In this document: positions 31,901 through 44,267 of the stretch, piece after piece
Layout of the letters: every line of letters starts with the position of its first letter
How positions within the stretch are numbered: the stretch's first letter is position 1
Assembly: GCA_028095005.1 (NCBI GenBank)
Contig: CM051462.1
Location: 86,377,846-86,441,845, forward strand
Direction: 5' to 3'
DNA length: 64,000 nucleotides
Origin: Rhynchospora pubera
Lineage: Eukaryota; Streptophyta; Magnoliopsida; Poales; Cyperaceae
Made by a program: the position numbers and the translations under genes
Notes under the pieces: model-generated
Seen by the model: only the letters and a program-made list of their open reading frames with translations
What the model was told of the DNA's origin: nothing
Databases searched by the model: none

Positions 31901-32633
31901 ACTCCATTAAAGACCTTTTCCTGACAAAAGCTGTCTGGTTTGGAGAGAGCAGGTCAGGGAGAAAGTTAGCTAATCTGTCTGCTAGTACTTTAGAGATAAC
32001 CTTAGCTGTTGTATTAACCACACTGATCGGTCGGTAGTCTGTGACGTTGACTGGCTGTGTTTTCTTCGGGACAAGGGTGATGACTGCCTTGTTTAGAGGT
32101 GCAAGACTACGATGCTCATTTTGAAAAGAATCTACAGCCTTGATGAAATCTTCTTTGATGAATGACTAGCAAACTTGGAAGAATTCAATTGGGTACCCGT
32201 CAAGGCCTGAAGCTTTGCCCTTCGAAAGACGGTTTATGGCAGCAAGTAGCTCCTTCTCAGTGATAGAGTTATCAAGCTGGGAGAGGTCACAGCGAGGCCC
32301 AAGCTTGTCGAGAAGGGAAAAGGGCAGCGATGGAGGTGGCACTGAACCAAACAAGGTGTTATAATAGAGTTGACAAGCCTGGGTTACATATTCATCACCA
32401 CTAACAACAGAATTGTTAATGGTAATTACTTCGATTCTGTTGACTGCCCTCCTAAGCGAAACTTTGGCATGAAAGAAACGAGTGTTCTTGTCTCCAAGTT
32501 TGAGCCAAGTAACACGAGTGTTCTTTTCTCCTTGTTTCTCCCGTGCAATAGTATTAGCCACGGTTCATAGCCAATACTAGAAGGAAATGTATCTTCACAT
32601 TCAATGACCACCATTTTCAGTTAGCCACGTCAC
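28980..32633 (-). pseudogene. DUF295-family gene whose coding exon is split by a LINE
   Basis: Read on the minus strand: acceptor TTCAG at 32,634, start ATG 32,614-32,612, then 'MVVIECEDTFPSSIGYEPWL' to 'HGRNKEK' at 32,524. The LINE (32,523-30,128) follows, and the frame resumes with 'KELINPYNHRIEERKIQQLD', 'CFGDWLLLSEK' and the DUF295 domain to a perfect donor AG|GTGAGT (exon end 29,232). A 188-bp intron follows, then a last exon at 29,043-28,980 ('KNKQRTLSLSHVVGTNMVSW', TAG). Leaving out the LINE and one TSD copy gives 91+880+64 nt, an open frame of 344 codons plus a stop. No F-box is visible. The DUF295 domain suggests a role related to SCF substrate recognition, but function is unknown. 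Confidence 0.82.
30128..32523 (-). mobile_element. 5'-truncated L1-type LINE, 16-bp perfect TSD
   Basis: TTTTCTCCTTGTTTCT occurs at 30,112-30,127 and 32,524-32,539, and a poly-T (30,128-30,140) marks the 3' end. One frame runs from 32,522 to 30,249 with just two stops (32,166-32,168 and 30,684-30,686), both where Trp (TGG) would fit. It holds 'WLKLGDKNTRFFH', the reverse transcriptase ('DYRPISVVN', 'YKIDFAKAFD', 'RRGLRQGDPLSPMLFN', 'FADDTLFL') and a zinc-binding end ('FFAWLLLHDRLMTQ', 'CVLC'). The endonuclease is absent through 5' truncation. It has the same orientation as the host gene. Confidence 0.95.
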
Positions 32634-32639
32634 CTGAAT

Positions 32640-33140
32640 TTATAAAAACAAGACCTCATCATTTGCAAAATTTCAAAGATAGCTATCTAGCTATAACATA
32701 GGCATATATACAAGATATGAAAATTCAGGCAACAATAACCAATAATATGTTCTAGTATTTGATAGGAATATGTAAATAGCCAAACAGAAGATGGATATGA
32801 CAAAGAACATATATAAAATTTTAAATTAAGCTTTTATTGCTGATATGTGGAAGGGAAATGAAAATTGGAAAAAAGAAAAGGTAACGTGCTTCCACAAATG
32901 CAAAGCCAAGGGTTTTAAAAAAACAATTGCTTTGATGAGCTTTTTAAAACTAATATCGGAAAGGAACAATTGTTATTTCAGATAAGCTGAGAAATTGACA
33001 GTCAGATTTTGTAATCAGTACTGTTGAATATAAAAATGACGTACTTACACAAAAGAATATTGATTCTGATCCTAAACTCTCCGTTCGCTGATCAAGAGAT
33101 CACAAGGAATTATTGATTTTGGGTTGGGCGTTCCTTGAAA
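32640..33140 (-). other. 5' non-coding exon and leader intron of the DUF295 gene
   Basis: On the minus strand, sequence after the TATA stretch leads to a donor TGT|GTAAGTAC (exon end 33,049) and an AT-rich intron to the acceptor at 32,634. No F-box is encoded in this region. The assignment is by splice signals only. Confidence 0.45.
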
Positions 33141-33168
33141 TTGGCGGTGAGAAGGAAAGCTCTAGCTC

Positions 33169-33195
33169 TATATATATGGGTTTATATATATAAAA
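33169..33195 (-). promoter_or_regulatory. TATA-rich core promoter, DUF295 gene
   Basis: On the minus strand the sequence is 'ttttatatatataaaccc' followed by 'atatatata', about 30-60 bp before the proposed leader exon. Confidence 0.45.
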
Positions 33196-33445
33196 GGCTG
33201 AAGAAGGGTGCAGCAAAGGTTTGGAAAGGAAAGCAAAACGATCGCAAGGAAATAAAAGAGCCGACTTCTTTCTGATTTTAAGCAAAAGAACTTAAAACGC
33301 TGCTTGGATTGGCCTCTAATTATATTGCTATATACAATAATTTCCTTTTCTGAATTCCTGCCTAAAATTTCAGCTAGAGCATAGAGTTAGAAAGGAAAGA
33401 CAAAATTGTGGTTAACGGTCATAATTGGAAATATATTTTCTTATC

Positions 33446-33602
33446 GGGTGCGTTTGGATAGGTGTGGGAAGAAGGGAAGAAGGGAAGAAGTGGAAAGAAT
33501 TATTGGAAAGTGTGTAACTTTGTGAAGAGTTTGAATTGTTTATAATTTTTTTTCTTCTTCTTCCTTCTTCTTCTTCTTTCTTCCAACAATCCAAACACAC
33601 CC
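33446..33602. mobile_element. 157-bp MITE, GGGTGCGTTTGG family
   Basis: It runs GGGTGCGTTTGGATAGG to ATCCAAACACACCC, with ATC at 33,443-33,445 and 33,603-33,605. It is closely similar to 44,024-44,169 and to the split copy at 19,049. Confidence 0.88.
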
Positions 33603-33840
33603 ATCATTCATGTGGAGCGTTGCTTCCTACACGGCTCAGATTAACATTGCACGCCTTAATTAATACAATTGACAAAACTAATCCTGCTTTTATTCTCCAA
33701 ACCCCAAAAATTTGAGCAAGTCTTAATTTTGTATTTAGACTGCCAAAACCTTCATTCAGCATGATTTCGTCCACATATCCGACATTTCTCACCTGTTTTC
33801 ACCTTTTCTTTTCCTAACGTCTTAATACAATAATAAAGAG
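33603..33840. other. Intergenic, nothing recognised
   Basis: No gene or element was seen; the short minus frames do not resemble known proteins. Confidence 0.45.
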
Positions 33841-34560
33841 ATAATTAGTTTCATGCCACCGTGAAAAATATACTAAAATTAGATTTATACTACTATTTGT
33901 TGAAAAATATACTAAATTCTAAAAATTTCATTACCAAAAATATCATTAAGTTTTTGTAATGACCAAATTACTCCATTAAAAACAAACCCTAAAAAAAGCA
34001 CAGAGCTCAGGAAGAAAACATCCGTGCAGTATTATCAAGTTGAAGGGGCATAATTTATAGAAGAAAATGTTCATTTGTGCAGTGTAATCACTAATCAGTC
34101 TCCAAAAGCGCAGTATAGTTAAATGGCCATAATTATTTACGTGAAAAAAAATCGGCTCAAAAAGATTTTTGAAAATAAATCTTAAAAACTTAATCTTTTT
34201 AAATTTAAAAATTAGAATTATATCATTGTTCGATGACTAATTAGATCTATGCCACTATTTTTTATATATGCACCAGTGGCATAGAATAATTGCATTATTT
34301 TGCAGTGACATAAACAATTGTTAATGATTTATACTGGCATAAACCAATTATATTTTTTGTGATGGCATTTTACTAATTTTTATATTTTATATAGTGTCAC
34401 ATTTAAAAGGGTAAAATTGTCATACTATTGTCAAATGGCAAAAAAATAATTTCTATTATTTTATAGTGGCAAAATAATAATTTATCGTTTTGTGATGATA
34501 TATTTCTAATTTCAAATATCTACAATGACATAAATCGAAATCACCCTACAATAAAAATAA
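33841..34560. repeat. Dispersed AT-rich repeat with 'tttatgccact' words
   Basis: 'atgccacc', 'tatgccacta', 'gtggcatag' and 'gtgacata' words recur in both orientations. A related piece lies at 45,595-45,725. It is probably an old transposon remnant; the boundaries and class are unresolved. Confidence 0.4.
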
Positions 34561-35541
34561 CTAAAGCACCGGTAAGAAAAGATTGATTCGAAAGTAAAAT
34601 CATATATAATTCAAAGACCCATTTGTGAAAATATTAGCGTAACATCCAAATTACTCTATAACATGAGACTATTGGAATTCAATCTGCATAGCATAACTTC
34701 CAAATTACTCTATAATAATCACTCTCCGGTGATTCGTTTGTCTACCGATCCGGCTAAAATATTAGCGCCATTACAACAAGAATGACTTTTACATAAATAA
34801 AATTCTCTTCCAACATCCCCCAAAACCAATGAATCGGATACATGATATCACTTATATTTATTAGGATTTTGACTGTATTTGACACTCAAATACTATCCAT
34901 ATCAATGAATTTACTCAATAATTGTTATATATTTTTTTTCAGAATTTTACTTTGTCGTCGTTTTTACTTATCTTTTATAGAGTTTTGATGAAGATTGGAA
35001 GAAAACACAAACTATAAAATAATTTCGACACTTGACGCACACTAAACGACTCATTCAAGACGATAAGAGCATTGTGCATGCCTCTGCTCGAATCGAAGAA
35101 GGCTCTACTAGGGACGAATGCAACATAGGCAACACACCACACCTCTCCAATCAGGGAGAGGTGAATGTCACCCAAATTTTTTTTAATAATATTACTGATG
35201 ATGAGTATTTATAAGTATAAAATATAATTTTATTATCTTGGCCATAAATTTGAACCCATAAAGATTTAGTTAATTTTTCATTGTTGAACCTTATACATAT
35301 TTTGTAGTTTAATCTTTTTGACAAGTATTTTTGGAGTAATTTTTCTGGCACCGTCAGTCATTGTCTCCAATTCGTTATTCGGACCGAATATATTCTGTTT
35401 GGATCGAACAACCACCGACCTGGTTGATATGACAACATTTCAATGATGGAAACTCATTATTTGGCAAGTTTTAATTTTGCCTCCTCTCCAATCTATATAA
35501 GCTCGTCTCTGCGTGAGGATAGCCATCGAACCACCATACAC
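34561..35541. other. Intergenic, nothing recognised
   Basis: Short overlapping frames near 35,000-35,200 occur on both strands without family resemblance. Confidence 0.45.
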
Positions 35542-35553
35542 AATTCCTTTTCT

Positions 35554-37520
35554 ATATAAGCAAAACAGCTTTTGTCCCCTTCAACATTTCTGAAAGTTCT
35601 ACCATGATTCTTCAACATTTACTTTCCTGTAGCTTAGCCTCGTTACCTTTGTTTTATCTTGGATTACCACCGACGCATAAGAGATCAGATAGAGTATGCT
35701 TTCAGATGCTAATAGATAGGATCAGAAACAGACTTCAATCTTGGCAGAGGGGTCTACTTTCTAGAGCTGGACGTGTAGTTTTAACTTTCTCTGTCCTGTC
35801 AGCGTTACCAGTGTTTTTTTATGTCAGTTTTCTCTATACCTGTGTGGGTAATCAAAGAAATTGATAAAATTAGGTGTAATTTCATTTGGCAAAATGGTTC
35901 CACAGGATCCAATTCGATTCACCTTGTTTCCTGGGAGAAATTGTGCTTACCTAAAACTCATGGGGGTATTAGTTTGATTGATTTGAGATTGCATAATCAT
36001 GCCTTATTATTAAGATCAAGCTTCTAAATTTCGGCGAAATAACGACGAAATAACAGAAATAACGGTATTCTGTGTCAAACCGCATGAACGTTACAGTCTT
36101 AATTGAGAAAATGACGTAACGCGTTATTTCAGTTATTTCGGCGATATAACGCGTTATTTCAGTTATTTCGGAAAAATAACAAGCTGTTATTGCTACTATT
36201 GTTTAATTGTGTATTCAATATTGAACTATTATTAAATTGGTACAAGCTGCTACTGCTACTCAATATTGGTACACTGCAGTATATTGAATTTGGTATGGCC
36301 GTATGCTATTTGTATGGAGTATTGGAGATGTATAAACATATAAATTGATAGTTATAGAATTGATGTGTGTCAAAATTTTAAAAAAATATTACACCGTTAT
36401 ATCGCCGTTATAACATCGAAATGACACCGAAATAACATGGGGACCTGGACCGTCATACCGAAAAAACCAAAATTTAAAAGCTTGATTAAGATGGATTTGG
36501 AGACTTCATAGATTTCCTCATTCTATGTGGGCCAATTTGACCTGAAAATTGTATGCACATTCTAACATCAACTTGCCACCTTTAGTATGGACAAAGCAGG
36601 GTTCTTTTTTCTGGAAGCAACTTTAGTCTCTAAAATATCTTTTCTAGCTTTCAACCACTATGAGAATCTATGATGGCTCCAGAACGCTTTTCTGGTATGA
36701 CAAATGGGGAGAGTTGGATCAAACGTTTTTTTGGTTTCAAACAAACTGCAATACAGTCCTTAAACAAGAAGCTGACTTTAAAACAGGCAGTAGAAAATTG
36801 GTACAGGTACTTCCCAACTCCCTGGACCGAATATCAGTACAAGTTGTTCTCTGCAGCGTCGACTCTGTCACTTGCGAATGGGAGTTCACAGGGGTCTGAT
36901 ACAAAGTGTTGGAAATGGAATTTTGATGGTGAATATTCTGTAAATTTTGTTTATAACATCCTTGCAATTGCTGGAAAAGTGAAGTTTCAATACTCCAAAA
37001 TCTGGAAGATAAAATCCCCCTACACTCGAGATGTTCCTTTATTTTGTTGCACAAGGCAGAATTTTGACACAGGATCAGCTGATTAGAAGGAACTTATTAG
37101 TTCAACTCATGTGCCAGTTTTGTCAGGCGCCTTTAGTAGAGGACACACAGGACTTATTCTGTGAGTGCATTTTTGCAAGAGAGGTTTGGACCAGGATGAA
37201 TATCTATGGTATAAATCCTCTGACTGTTCACAGCATCTTAGGATACATTTTCTCCCATTCAACACCTCTCCTTTCTGCAACTAAAGCTGCAACTGTAATC
37301 TGGGGGTTATGGTTAGAAAGGAATCACATGCATTTCAGAAATACAAAGAGGACGACTAAAGCTGTCAGCGTTTGGATTGTTCAGGAGGCGGAACTTTTTG
37401 GGAAATTTAGTTAATTACAATAGCATGTTTTTTCTTTACTTTCTTTTTTGTCTTTTTTTTTTGTTTCTTTTCTTACTTTGTAACCGGATAGTCTCTGTCT
37501 AGTCTCTCTAAAAAAAAAAA
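35554..37520 (+). mobile_element. Second 5'-truncated LINE, decayed
   Basis: It starts within the RT C-terminal part ('KTAFVPFNISESS', 'LFYLGLPPTHKRSD'), goes on through 'LSRAGRVVLTFSVLS', a frameshift, 'PVWVIKEIDKIRCNFIWQN' and 'WEKLCLPKTHGGISLIDL', and ends with the zinc-binding region ('DQLIRRNLLVQLMCQFC') and a poly-A at 37,510-37,522. Probable TSDs are aattccttttct (35,542-35,553) and aatttcttttct (37,521-37,532), with one mismatch. A hAT element interrupts it. It is distinct in sequence from the LINE at 30,128. Confidence 0.85.
36017..36484. mobile_element. 468-bp hAT element inside LINE 2, 8-bp TSD
   Basis: The ends CAAGCTTCTAAATTTCGG and AAATTTAAAAGCTTG are inverted. ATTAAGAT repeats at 36,009-36,016 and 36,485-36,492. 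The interior has 'gaaataacg' and 'gttatttc' words. Removing it rejoins 'ALLLR' with 'WIWRLHRFPHSMW' in the LINE frame. Confidence 0.88.
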
Positions 37521-37839
37521 AATTTCTTTTCTTCAAAGCCACAATTCTCTCAGGTTCATAATATTTAATATTATTGGTCATTGAATGAGGGTGTATTTAC
37601 AATTATGAATAATTAGCGGCTTGTATCTACTGCTATCGGTTTGCTGTAACAAATTAAAGTTCCTTTAATACGTGTGCAACATACAACATAAGAATGTTGG
37701 GCACCTGTAAATTTTCATTGAATTTTATTATATTCTAATGGAAGGTTCTTATCGCTTTTTTGTGAGAAAAAGTGCATACTGGAGCTCACTTGATCCAGCA
37801 AAGAGCAAAGTTTACAAAATAGAGAGCCCAATTGATGCG

Positions 37840-40780
37840 GTAGGAGTAGGATGGGTCGGATCGGATCAAACCAAAATGGATGCATCCGTTTCTGATTTTT
37901 AAAAACTAGAAGGGAGCCACACCAAAGGATGTAAAGTAAACGAAACAAAGAACTTTAGCTGTAAGGTCCATGTGCGATGTCAAGCAGTATACACATGTCA
38001 GCAGTATGGCTATTCCAACAATGTGCGCATAAATGGATCAGATCGTCCGTAGCAACCTCGTTTTCAATTTTCATACAGAAATGTATCGTGAATTTCAACC
38101 CGTAATTAATAGCGCATAAAGATGCCCGCGGGGTTTACTAATCTTAACGATGTCAACGGTTATCAATCAAGGAGACTGGTGCCTGGGAAGGGACAGCATC
38201 CTCTGACCTTAAAATTTTTTGCTCTATTCTACAACAAAACAGTCCCTTTCCCTCAAACTTTCACATACATAAATTCACGCAATTCAATTGTAAATTCAAT
38301 CAGCACTTTTTTTGGGAAAAAAAAAATTTGATGTGTCTCAATGAATTTGCATAAAATAAAAATTTTAACTTGATAAGAAGATATAAGGAGAATACATGAT
38401 TCCTTTATTGATTTCATGACATAAGGCTAAAATTGACTAAAAAGAACCCAATAGGTGCACGAATAAATGCTTCCATTTAGTTGAGAATATTTTTACAGGA
38501 TAACTCAGATTCGGTAATTTGAATACATGATATGAAGCTAGAATTTATACAATCATAATTAAATGCAGAAAATATACGTTCAAATTAGTTTAGTAGCTTT
38601 TGTAACACAACCTCATGTTATATATATTTTTGAAATTTTCTGACGGTTTAGACTTGTGTAAATCTATTATTCAAAGTTATAAACAAAAAAGTCTTTTCAT
38701 GTATATTTATATACATCTTTTCCAGTTGAAAATTCATGCATCACTTCTTTGAATTAATATTTTTTCTACAATTTGTGCATTTGACTTTGAATTATTGGAT
38801 ATTACATCTGGGACTATATTTGTCGGCGTACAAAAACATATTTAATTATGTTACTATTCGAATTTTGTGGATATTTTGTGATGATCACACCGAGCTATTC
38901 AAATCGTATGATTACCTAATTATGTCACTACATTGCATGAACCATATAGTTGCATGCATGACCTCGTAAAATTGTGTTCCAATTTAATGCTTAATAATCA
39001 TCACATCACATGTATGGCACCAATTACTTCATGATACAAATACTATTTATGGAAAATGAAAAATACTGTTCATTATATGAGAAACAATCAGGTCTAAAAC
39101 AGTATCATTTGTGCATAGAGTTAACAATGCCACAAAAAATAACATCAAAATAATTTGCTATTTGCACTAATACATTGAGACATTAGATGAAACTGGAGAT
39201 ATTTTCTATTACACTGCATTAATCAAGACGAATGATCAAGTACGTGGCTGCCTTGCCGCTTGTTTCTTTAGCTAAAGGCTGTTATCAATGTGAATTGATA
39301 TGTCTGTCTTTGTGTTTTGCCTCTCCTTTCCCTTCATGAAATTCATTAGAAGCAAAGCATCACGATGAGAAGGCTGGCTGCATACGCAGACATGTTTTTG
39401 GTGCCACAAGCCCACAAGTATCATCAGTTGCTGATTACCGATTTCTACCATCTGATCCATTGGCGAAAATTTCACTATATATGGCATGTTGTCATGCTGT
39501 TTTTTAGATAACATATTAAACTTTAGAAAATAATTATTTATATGATGAACTGTTTGATATGATAATAAAATAAAACCTACAATCAGAAATTTGTTTGTGC
39601 CATGCATGGTCCATGACTCAACTTTTATAATTAAAAAAAAACATGACTTTGCAAGCACAAGTTTCTCTTTTGATTCAATTTGTTTATGGCTGTCCGTACG
39701 TGCAACATAAACATGCCAGCACAATCATATAATTAATCATAAAATTAACCACGTCATATAAACATGCAAGCGGGCAACCATAAAATTAATATAAATAACA
39801 TAATATGTTTGTTGCTAGAGACATAATCATAATTATGCATATTAATAATATAAAATAAAATTAATAAAAGTTATCCCAATATTTCTGCAACTTAGAGACA
39901 TCTGCTGTTCTTTTCCCTTTTTCTCTCTTATTTTTTAGGGAATAGCCAACCAAATTATCGGTATTAGCTAGAACATAAGTTACCCCAATCGGTCGTCCAA
40001 ATGGACCAAATCCAAGGAGAGGAGGGAGGGAAAACGAAAATAATAATAATAATATGAAACAAATATATATACCACAAAACAGAGCTAGTACAAAGTAAAA
40101 CAGGGGATTGCTAACCCACAGAATTTAAAACTGTGTGTGTCAGAGTGGCTGAGGCTGCCAAGTGCCAAGAGCCAACATCTTTGATTCCAAGGCTCCAAGC
40201 ATTGCAAGTTTGCAACTGATGTCATTGATGAGAAACTGATGTCCTTTTCAAGCGTACAGCTAAAAATGGTTCAGTACTTCAGTTACATTGCTTTCTCGAA
40301 CATTTAATAAGACCGACTGCCACTTTCTCGAGTATTTTTTGGCACACCTGTACACCCCATAAAAGCGCAAATATGGTAGTTTCTGTCTTAACATGCTGAT
40401 CATCAAATTTGTGAATTTTTTGAGATATACATCTTGTATGAGTTCCAAAATTTTCACCGTAGGAATGAGCCCACTTCTTACATGCTTACAATGAAAAAAA
40501 TGTACTGAAATTTCGTAATAGAAATTTGCAGTTTGATTCACTAATTAAGATCTCGTTTGCATGCCACCATTTTTTACATAATCTAAATTCTTTAAATATT
40601 AAATGAGTTTTCTCTTATCAATAATCATTATCAGAAATAGTATGAGCTTGAAGTGAAAAGTTTTGTATTGATAAAAATAATTTGTATTGATGCAGTTTGA
40701 GATATTAGATGAAACTTGAATCATTTTCCATAAAAAAACATAAAAGGATGTCATGAGTCAAATACGTACATATATGTCTT
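37840..40780. repeat. Segmental duplication unit, copy B
   Basis: Shared landmarks with copy C: 'aaatggatgcatccgtttctgat' (37,870), 'cagtatacac' and 'caatgtgcgcataaatg' (38,020). Shared with copy A: 40,230-40,680. A hydrophobic minus-strand frame ending at 39,346 matches those of the other copies. No other gene was recognised. Confidence 0.75.
39346..39393 (-). pseudogene. Possible last-exon remnant with hydrophobic C-terminus (copy B)
   Basis: A frame reading MSAYAASLLIVMLCF then TAA aligns with the hydrophobic ends of copies A and C and stops at the same place. It is shorter through a deletion. The protein was not identified. Confidence 0.25.
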
Positions 40781-41025
40781 TTATTTGTTTGCTGAGACGG
40801 TGAGTACTATTAATGTCCTTTTGGGTGTTTCTATTCATTTCTTTGTTTTTGTTTTACCTTTTGTCTTTGGCTTGCAAACTCACCCTCACACCCTGCAGAC
40901 GAGATTAGAGAAGAGAAGTTCCATTGTCTCCATTGCGAAGCCACAAAACAAACTTTCTATTCATATATAGTTATTTGAAAAAAACCTTTTTTATTTATTT
41001 TTTTTTAAGAAAACTAGGTAGTAGC

Positions 41026-42463
41026 TGATTAGGTGCAAACCTAGTCAAAATAATCTTGTTTTACCTGATTTAATCTATCGTAGTAAATCTAAGGGTCGAA
41101 CCACAGGGACGGTTCAATTAGTTCTTACTTAAATTATCTTATTTAATTAAATCTAGGGTGTAAAAATAATTTATGGTACTAGAAACAATTCTAAGAATTA
41201 AAATTAAAGTTAAGAAAATAATTTGCTAGTTTAAATTTAAATCATAAGGTTGACTTAACGATAAAGAGAAAGGCCTAGGGTTTAGGTCAAGAACTTCACC
41301 TATGTTGCAGATTCCAAACGGTCCGTCTGATCTCTCAGACGGTCCGTTTGAACCTCGTGCTGAGGATTAATTAAAGGAATTTAAGCTATTTCATATGCAG
41401 ATTTATGGCTTAAACCTAATTCCCAGATTCTAACCATCGTTCAGTTCTAGTAATTTAATTCAAGTCAATTTATCGATTAAATCTCTAAGTTTGGTCATCA
41501 CCAATACCTAAAGGCTTTAAAATCTATCTTTCATACAAAGGACATCTTATAACCATCGTTACAAGAAAGGTTCACCTATCGGTTACTCAATCCCGGTTTC
41601 ATTCATCAATTACTTCAATCCTCAATTAAGCTATTCACAAATCAACTAAGGTATAGATTATTGCAATCAAATTAGACAAGGCCTTAATCTAATAGATCCT
41701 AATCAATTCTACCTAAGCAATTCATGAAATCACATGGCAATTAGAAATCAAAAGATAGAAATCATATAAAAATATCAAAAGCTCCAACTAATCAAATCCA
41801 AAAGCAACAACATAAGTTAGATTCCCTATCATTGCCCCTAAGAAACAACTTAGCCTATCATAGTATCAAACATCATAAATAAACAAGGTTTCTCCACAAT
41901 CATAGAGTTAAAGAAAGATTACAACAAAAATCAATCTTCACTCCTTCAGTTTCTGCAACCTGGCGTCTTCAAACGGACCGTTTGATCTCTCAGACGGGTC
42001 ATTTGACTCTGATTTCTGCTAGGGTTTTGAAGCTTTTCTTCTCTAAAATCGACCCCCTTCTTCCTGGCTTCTCCTCTCCTTAAATAACTTCAAATCCTTT
42101 CTAAGGTCGGTGGAAAAACTGTCTGGAATTGTGCCAAAGTGGGGAGAGTTGAAAATAGAATCAGTTTCTTCCAAAATAGGACCTACCCTGAATAAGTCGG
42201 TTCTGGAACAGCCAAACGGACTGTCTGGGGTATCAGACGGGTCGTCTGACGGCAGTCTGGGCTGGGCTGAACCTGTAAACAACAAAAGTCGCCATAAATC
42301 ATCAGAAACAGCAAAAATCATCGCGGAGAACCTGTAAACACACGGAGCAATAGCAGTACCTAGCTTCTACCTAAAATCAACGATTTATCATCAAAATATG
42401 CAATATTAAACCAAATAGTAGACCTAATTAGGGTTGAAATGTATGCATGAAATCCGCTGATCG
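41026..42463. mobile_element. Solo LTR (1,438 bp), TSD GTAGC
   Basis: The sequence runs TGATTAGGTGC to CCGCTGATCG between GTAGC repeats (41,021-41,025 and 42,464-42,468). One terminal base has changed from the usual TG...CA. 'ggtcgaaccacagggac' near 41,092 is a phrase I associate with LTRs of plant Ty3-type elements. It holds three palindromic 'aaacgg(t/a)ccgt' blocks. The long open frames near 42,043-42,337 are not recognised. Orientation is uncertain. Confidence 0.75.
41317..41353. repeat. Near-perfect palindrome in the solo LTR (first of three)
   Basis: AAACGGTCCGTCTGA-tctc-TCAGACGGTCCGTTT. Related blocks lie at about 41,972-42,008 and 42,213-42,250. Confidence 0.8.
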
Positions 42464-42469
42464 GTAGCT

Positions 42470-43000
42470 ACCAAGATTTTGAAAAGAAAACTTGCAATTG
42501 AGTTTTTTCTTATTATTCAGCTATCAAACAAAAATAGCATAATTTTTTCCATATATACCTTGGAGGACCAATTAAAATTACATAGTAGTTAAGGAGGATT
42601 TTCGGTTTGAACAATTTATTTATGTTTAATATATTGTCATGTACATGTCCTGATTTATAGAGAAAAATGAAGGTACAAAAGTTATTAACAGTAATTTGAG
42701 AGAGATTGTGATCACATGAAGATTAACATTTTTTTCATTATTAAATATTAATATTTTTGTTTGTGTCAGTGTGTTTGACTTCAATTTATTAATTGATAGA
42801 GATAATTCGTCTACAGTTCAAAATAAAATATTTTTGTCAATTAATAACTAAATTTTCTGACCCCTTTAGAAAGTGAGAAAAGTTTCTGCTTAGCACAGAT
42901 CAGATTTGAGATCTCTTGCCTTTTTATGAGTATAATATTTTTTTATTTAATATAGAAGAAAAGATTTTGCACATAATTTTAGCAAAGTGAAACGACACCT
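42470..43000. other. Intergenic, nothing recognised
   Basis: AT-rich sequence. Near 43,020-43,090 similarity to copies A and B resumes ('aataaaataaaacat', 'tggtgaatca'). Confidence 0.45.
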
Positions 43001-44023
43001 AAGCATATATTATATATTGATTATTGTAATAAAATAAAACATACTAATGAAATCCTGTCTATATATGCTCGTTTGGTGAATCAAGTTGGGTTTTTTTTTT
43101 TTCTTTCCTTTTACCTATAATTATCTACATCTCTTTGGATTGGTTTTAGAGCTCAGGCTTAGCAATCTTATGTTCTGAGCTCTTGTCAATATTTTTATTT
43201 AACTTAGAACTAGGGAATTAAAATAATTAAGCACTTTAGAAAATGAGTTTTGTTTTTGTTTCATTAGCAGTAAGAAAAATCAATTTATGTTGTAGGATGC
43301 GTCGGATAAAAAAGAAATGGATGCATCCGTTTCTGATTTGTTGGGTCCTATCAGGCTATCACTAATCGGATGGAAGGAAATAGACAATCTGAATTTGTTA
43401 AAACTGGAAGTCCCGCTGGATATTTATTTAAAAATTTATTAATTCATAATAAAAATAAATAGTTTTAAAAAAAATGGAGTTCCCATATTTGATAACAAAC
43501 CGAAGGCTTTAAAGGCATGATGCGTTGTCAAAACAGTATACACTTGTCAGCAGCGTGGCTGGCCAACAATGTGCGCATAAATGAATCGGATCGTCTGTAC
43601 ATCAGTACATGTACATCTGTGTGTTTACTAATCTTAACAACCTCAGCGGTTGTGAATCAGAATCAAGGAGGCTGGAGATACCCGAATTTGTACCAAATAG
43701 CAAGGAAATTTTATAGTAAGCACTTCGGTAGTAAGAATATCACCGTCCGATTAGATTTATTTATATGGTTCATGTTTGACAAGCTTCTCTTTTGATTCAA
43801 ATTTCGCATCCTATAAAAACATTTCAAATTTATTTCTGCTGTGTTCTACAAATTTTGCATCCCTTTCTCAAACTTTCGCATACATATATAAAAGTCTTGC
43901 AATTAAATTTTAAATTTATTAATTAACTTTTTTTTTGGGGAAAAAAAACCGCTGTATCTTGATGGATTTTCACAAATAAAAATTTTAATTCAATCAGAAC
44001 ATGTATGGAGAATGATTCTTATA

Positions 44024-44169
44024 GGGTGCGTTTGGATAGGTGTGGGAAGAAGGGAAGAAGTGGGAAGAAGTATTGGGAAGTGTGTAACTTTGTTAAGAGT
44101 TTGGATTGTTTATAATTTTTTTTCTTCTTCTTCCTTCTTCTTCTTTCTTCCAACGATCCAAACGCACCC
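44024..44169. mobile_element. 146-bp MITE, GGGTGCGTTTGG family
   Basis: It runs GGGTGCGTTTGGATAGG to ATCCAAACGCACCC, with ATA at 44,021-44,023 and 44,170-44,172. Copies A and B lack it at the matching place. Confidence 0.88.
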
Positions 44170-44267
44170 ATAGTTATCTCATGACATCAAAATGGGCTAA
44201 AAATTGATTGAGAAAAACCCAATAGTTGCAAGAATAAATGCCTCCCATTTAATTTTGAATATGTTTA

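Noticed and set aside
42043..42337. Overlapping 75-92-codon frames near 42.1-42.3 kb
   Set aside because: They lie inside a solo LTR, are antisense to each other and match no known family.
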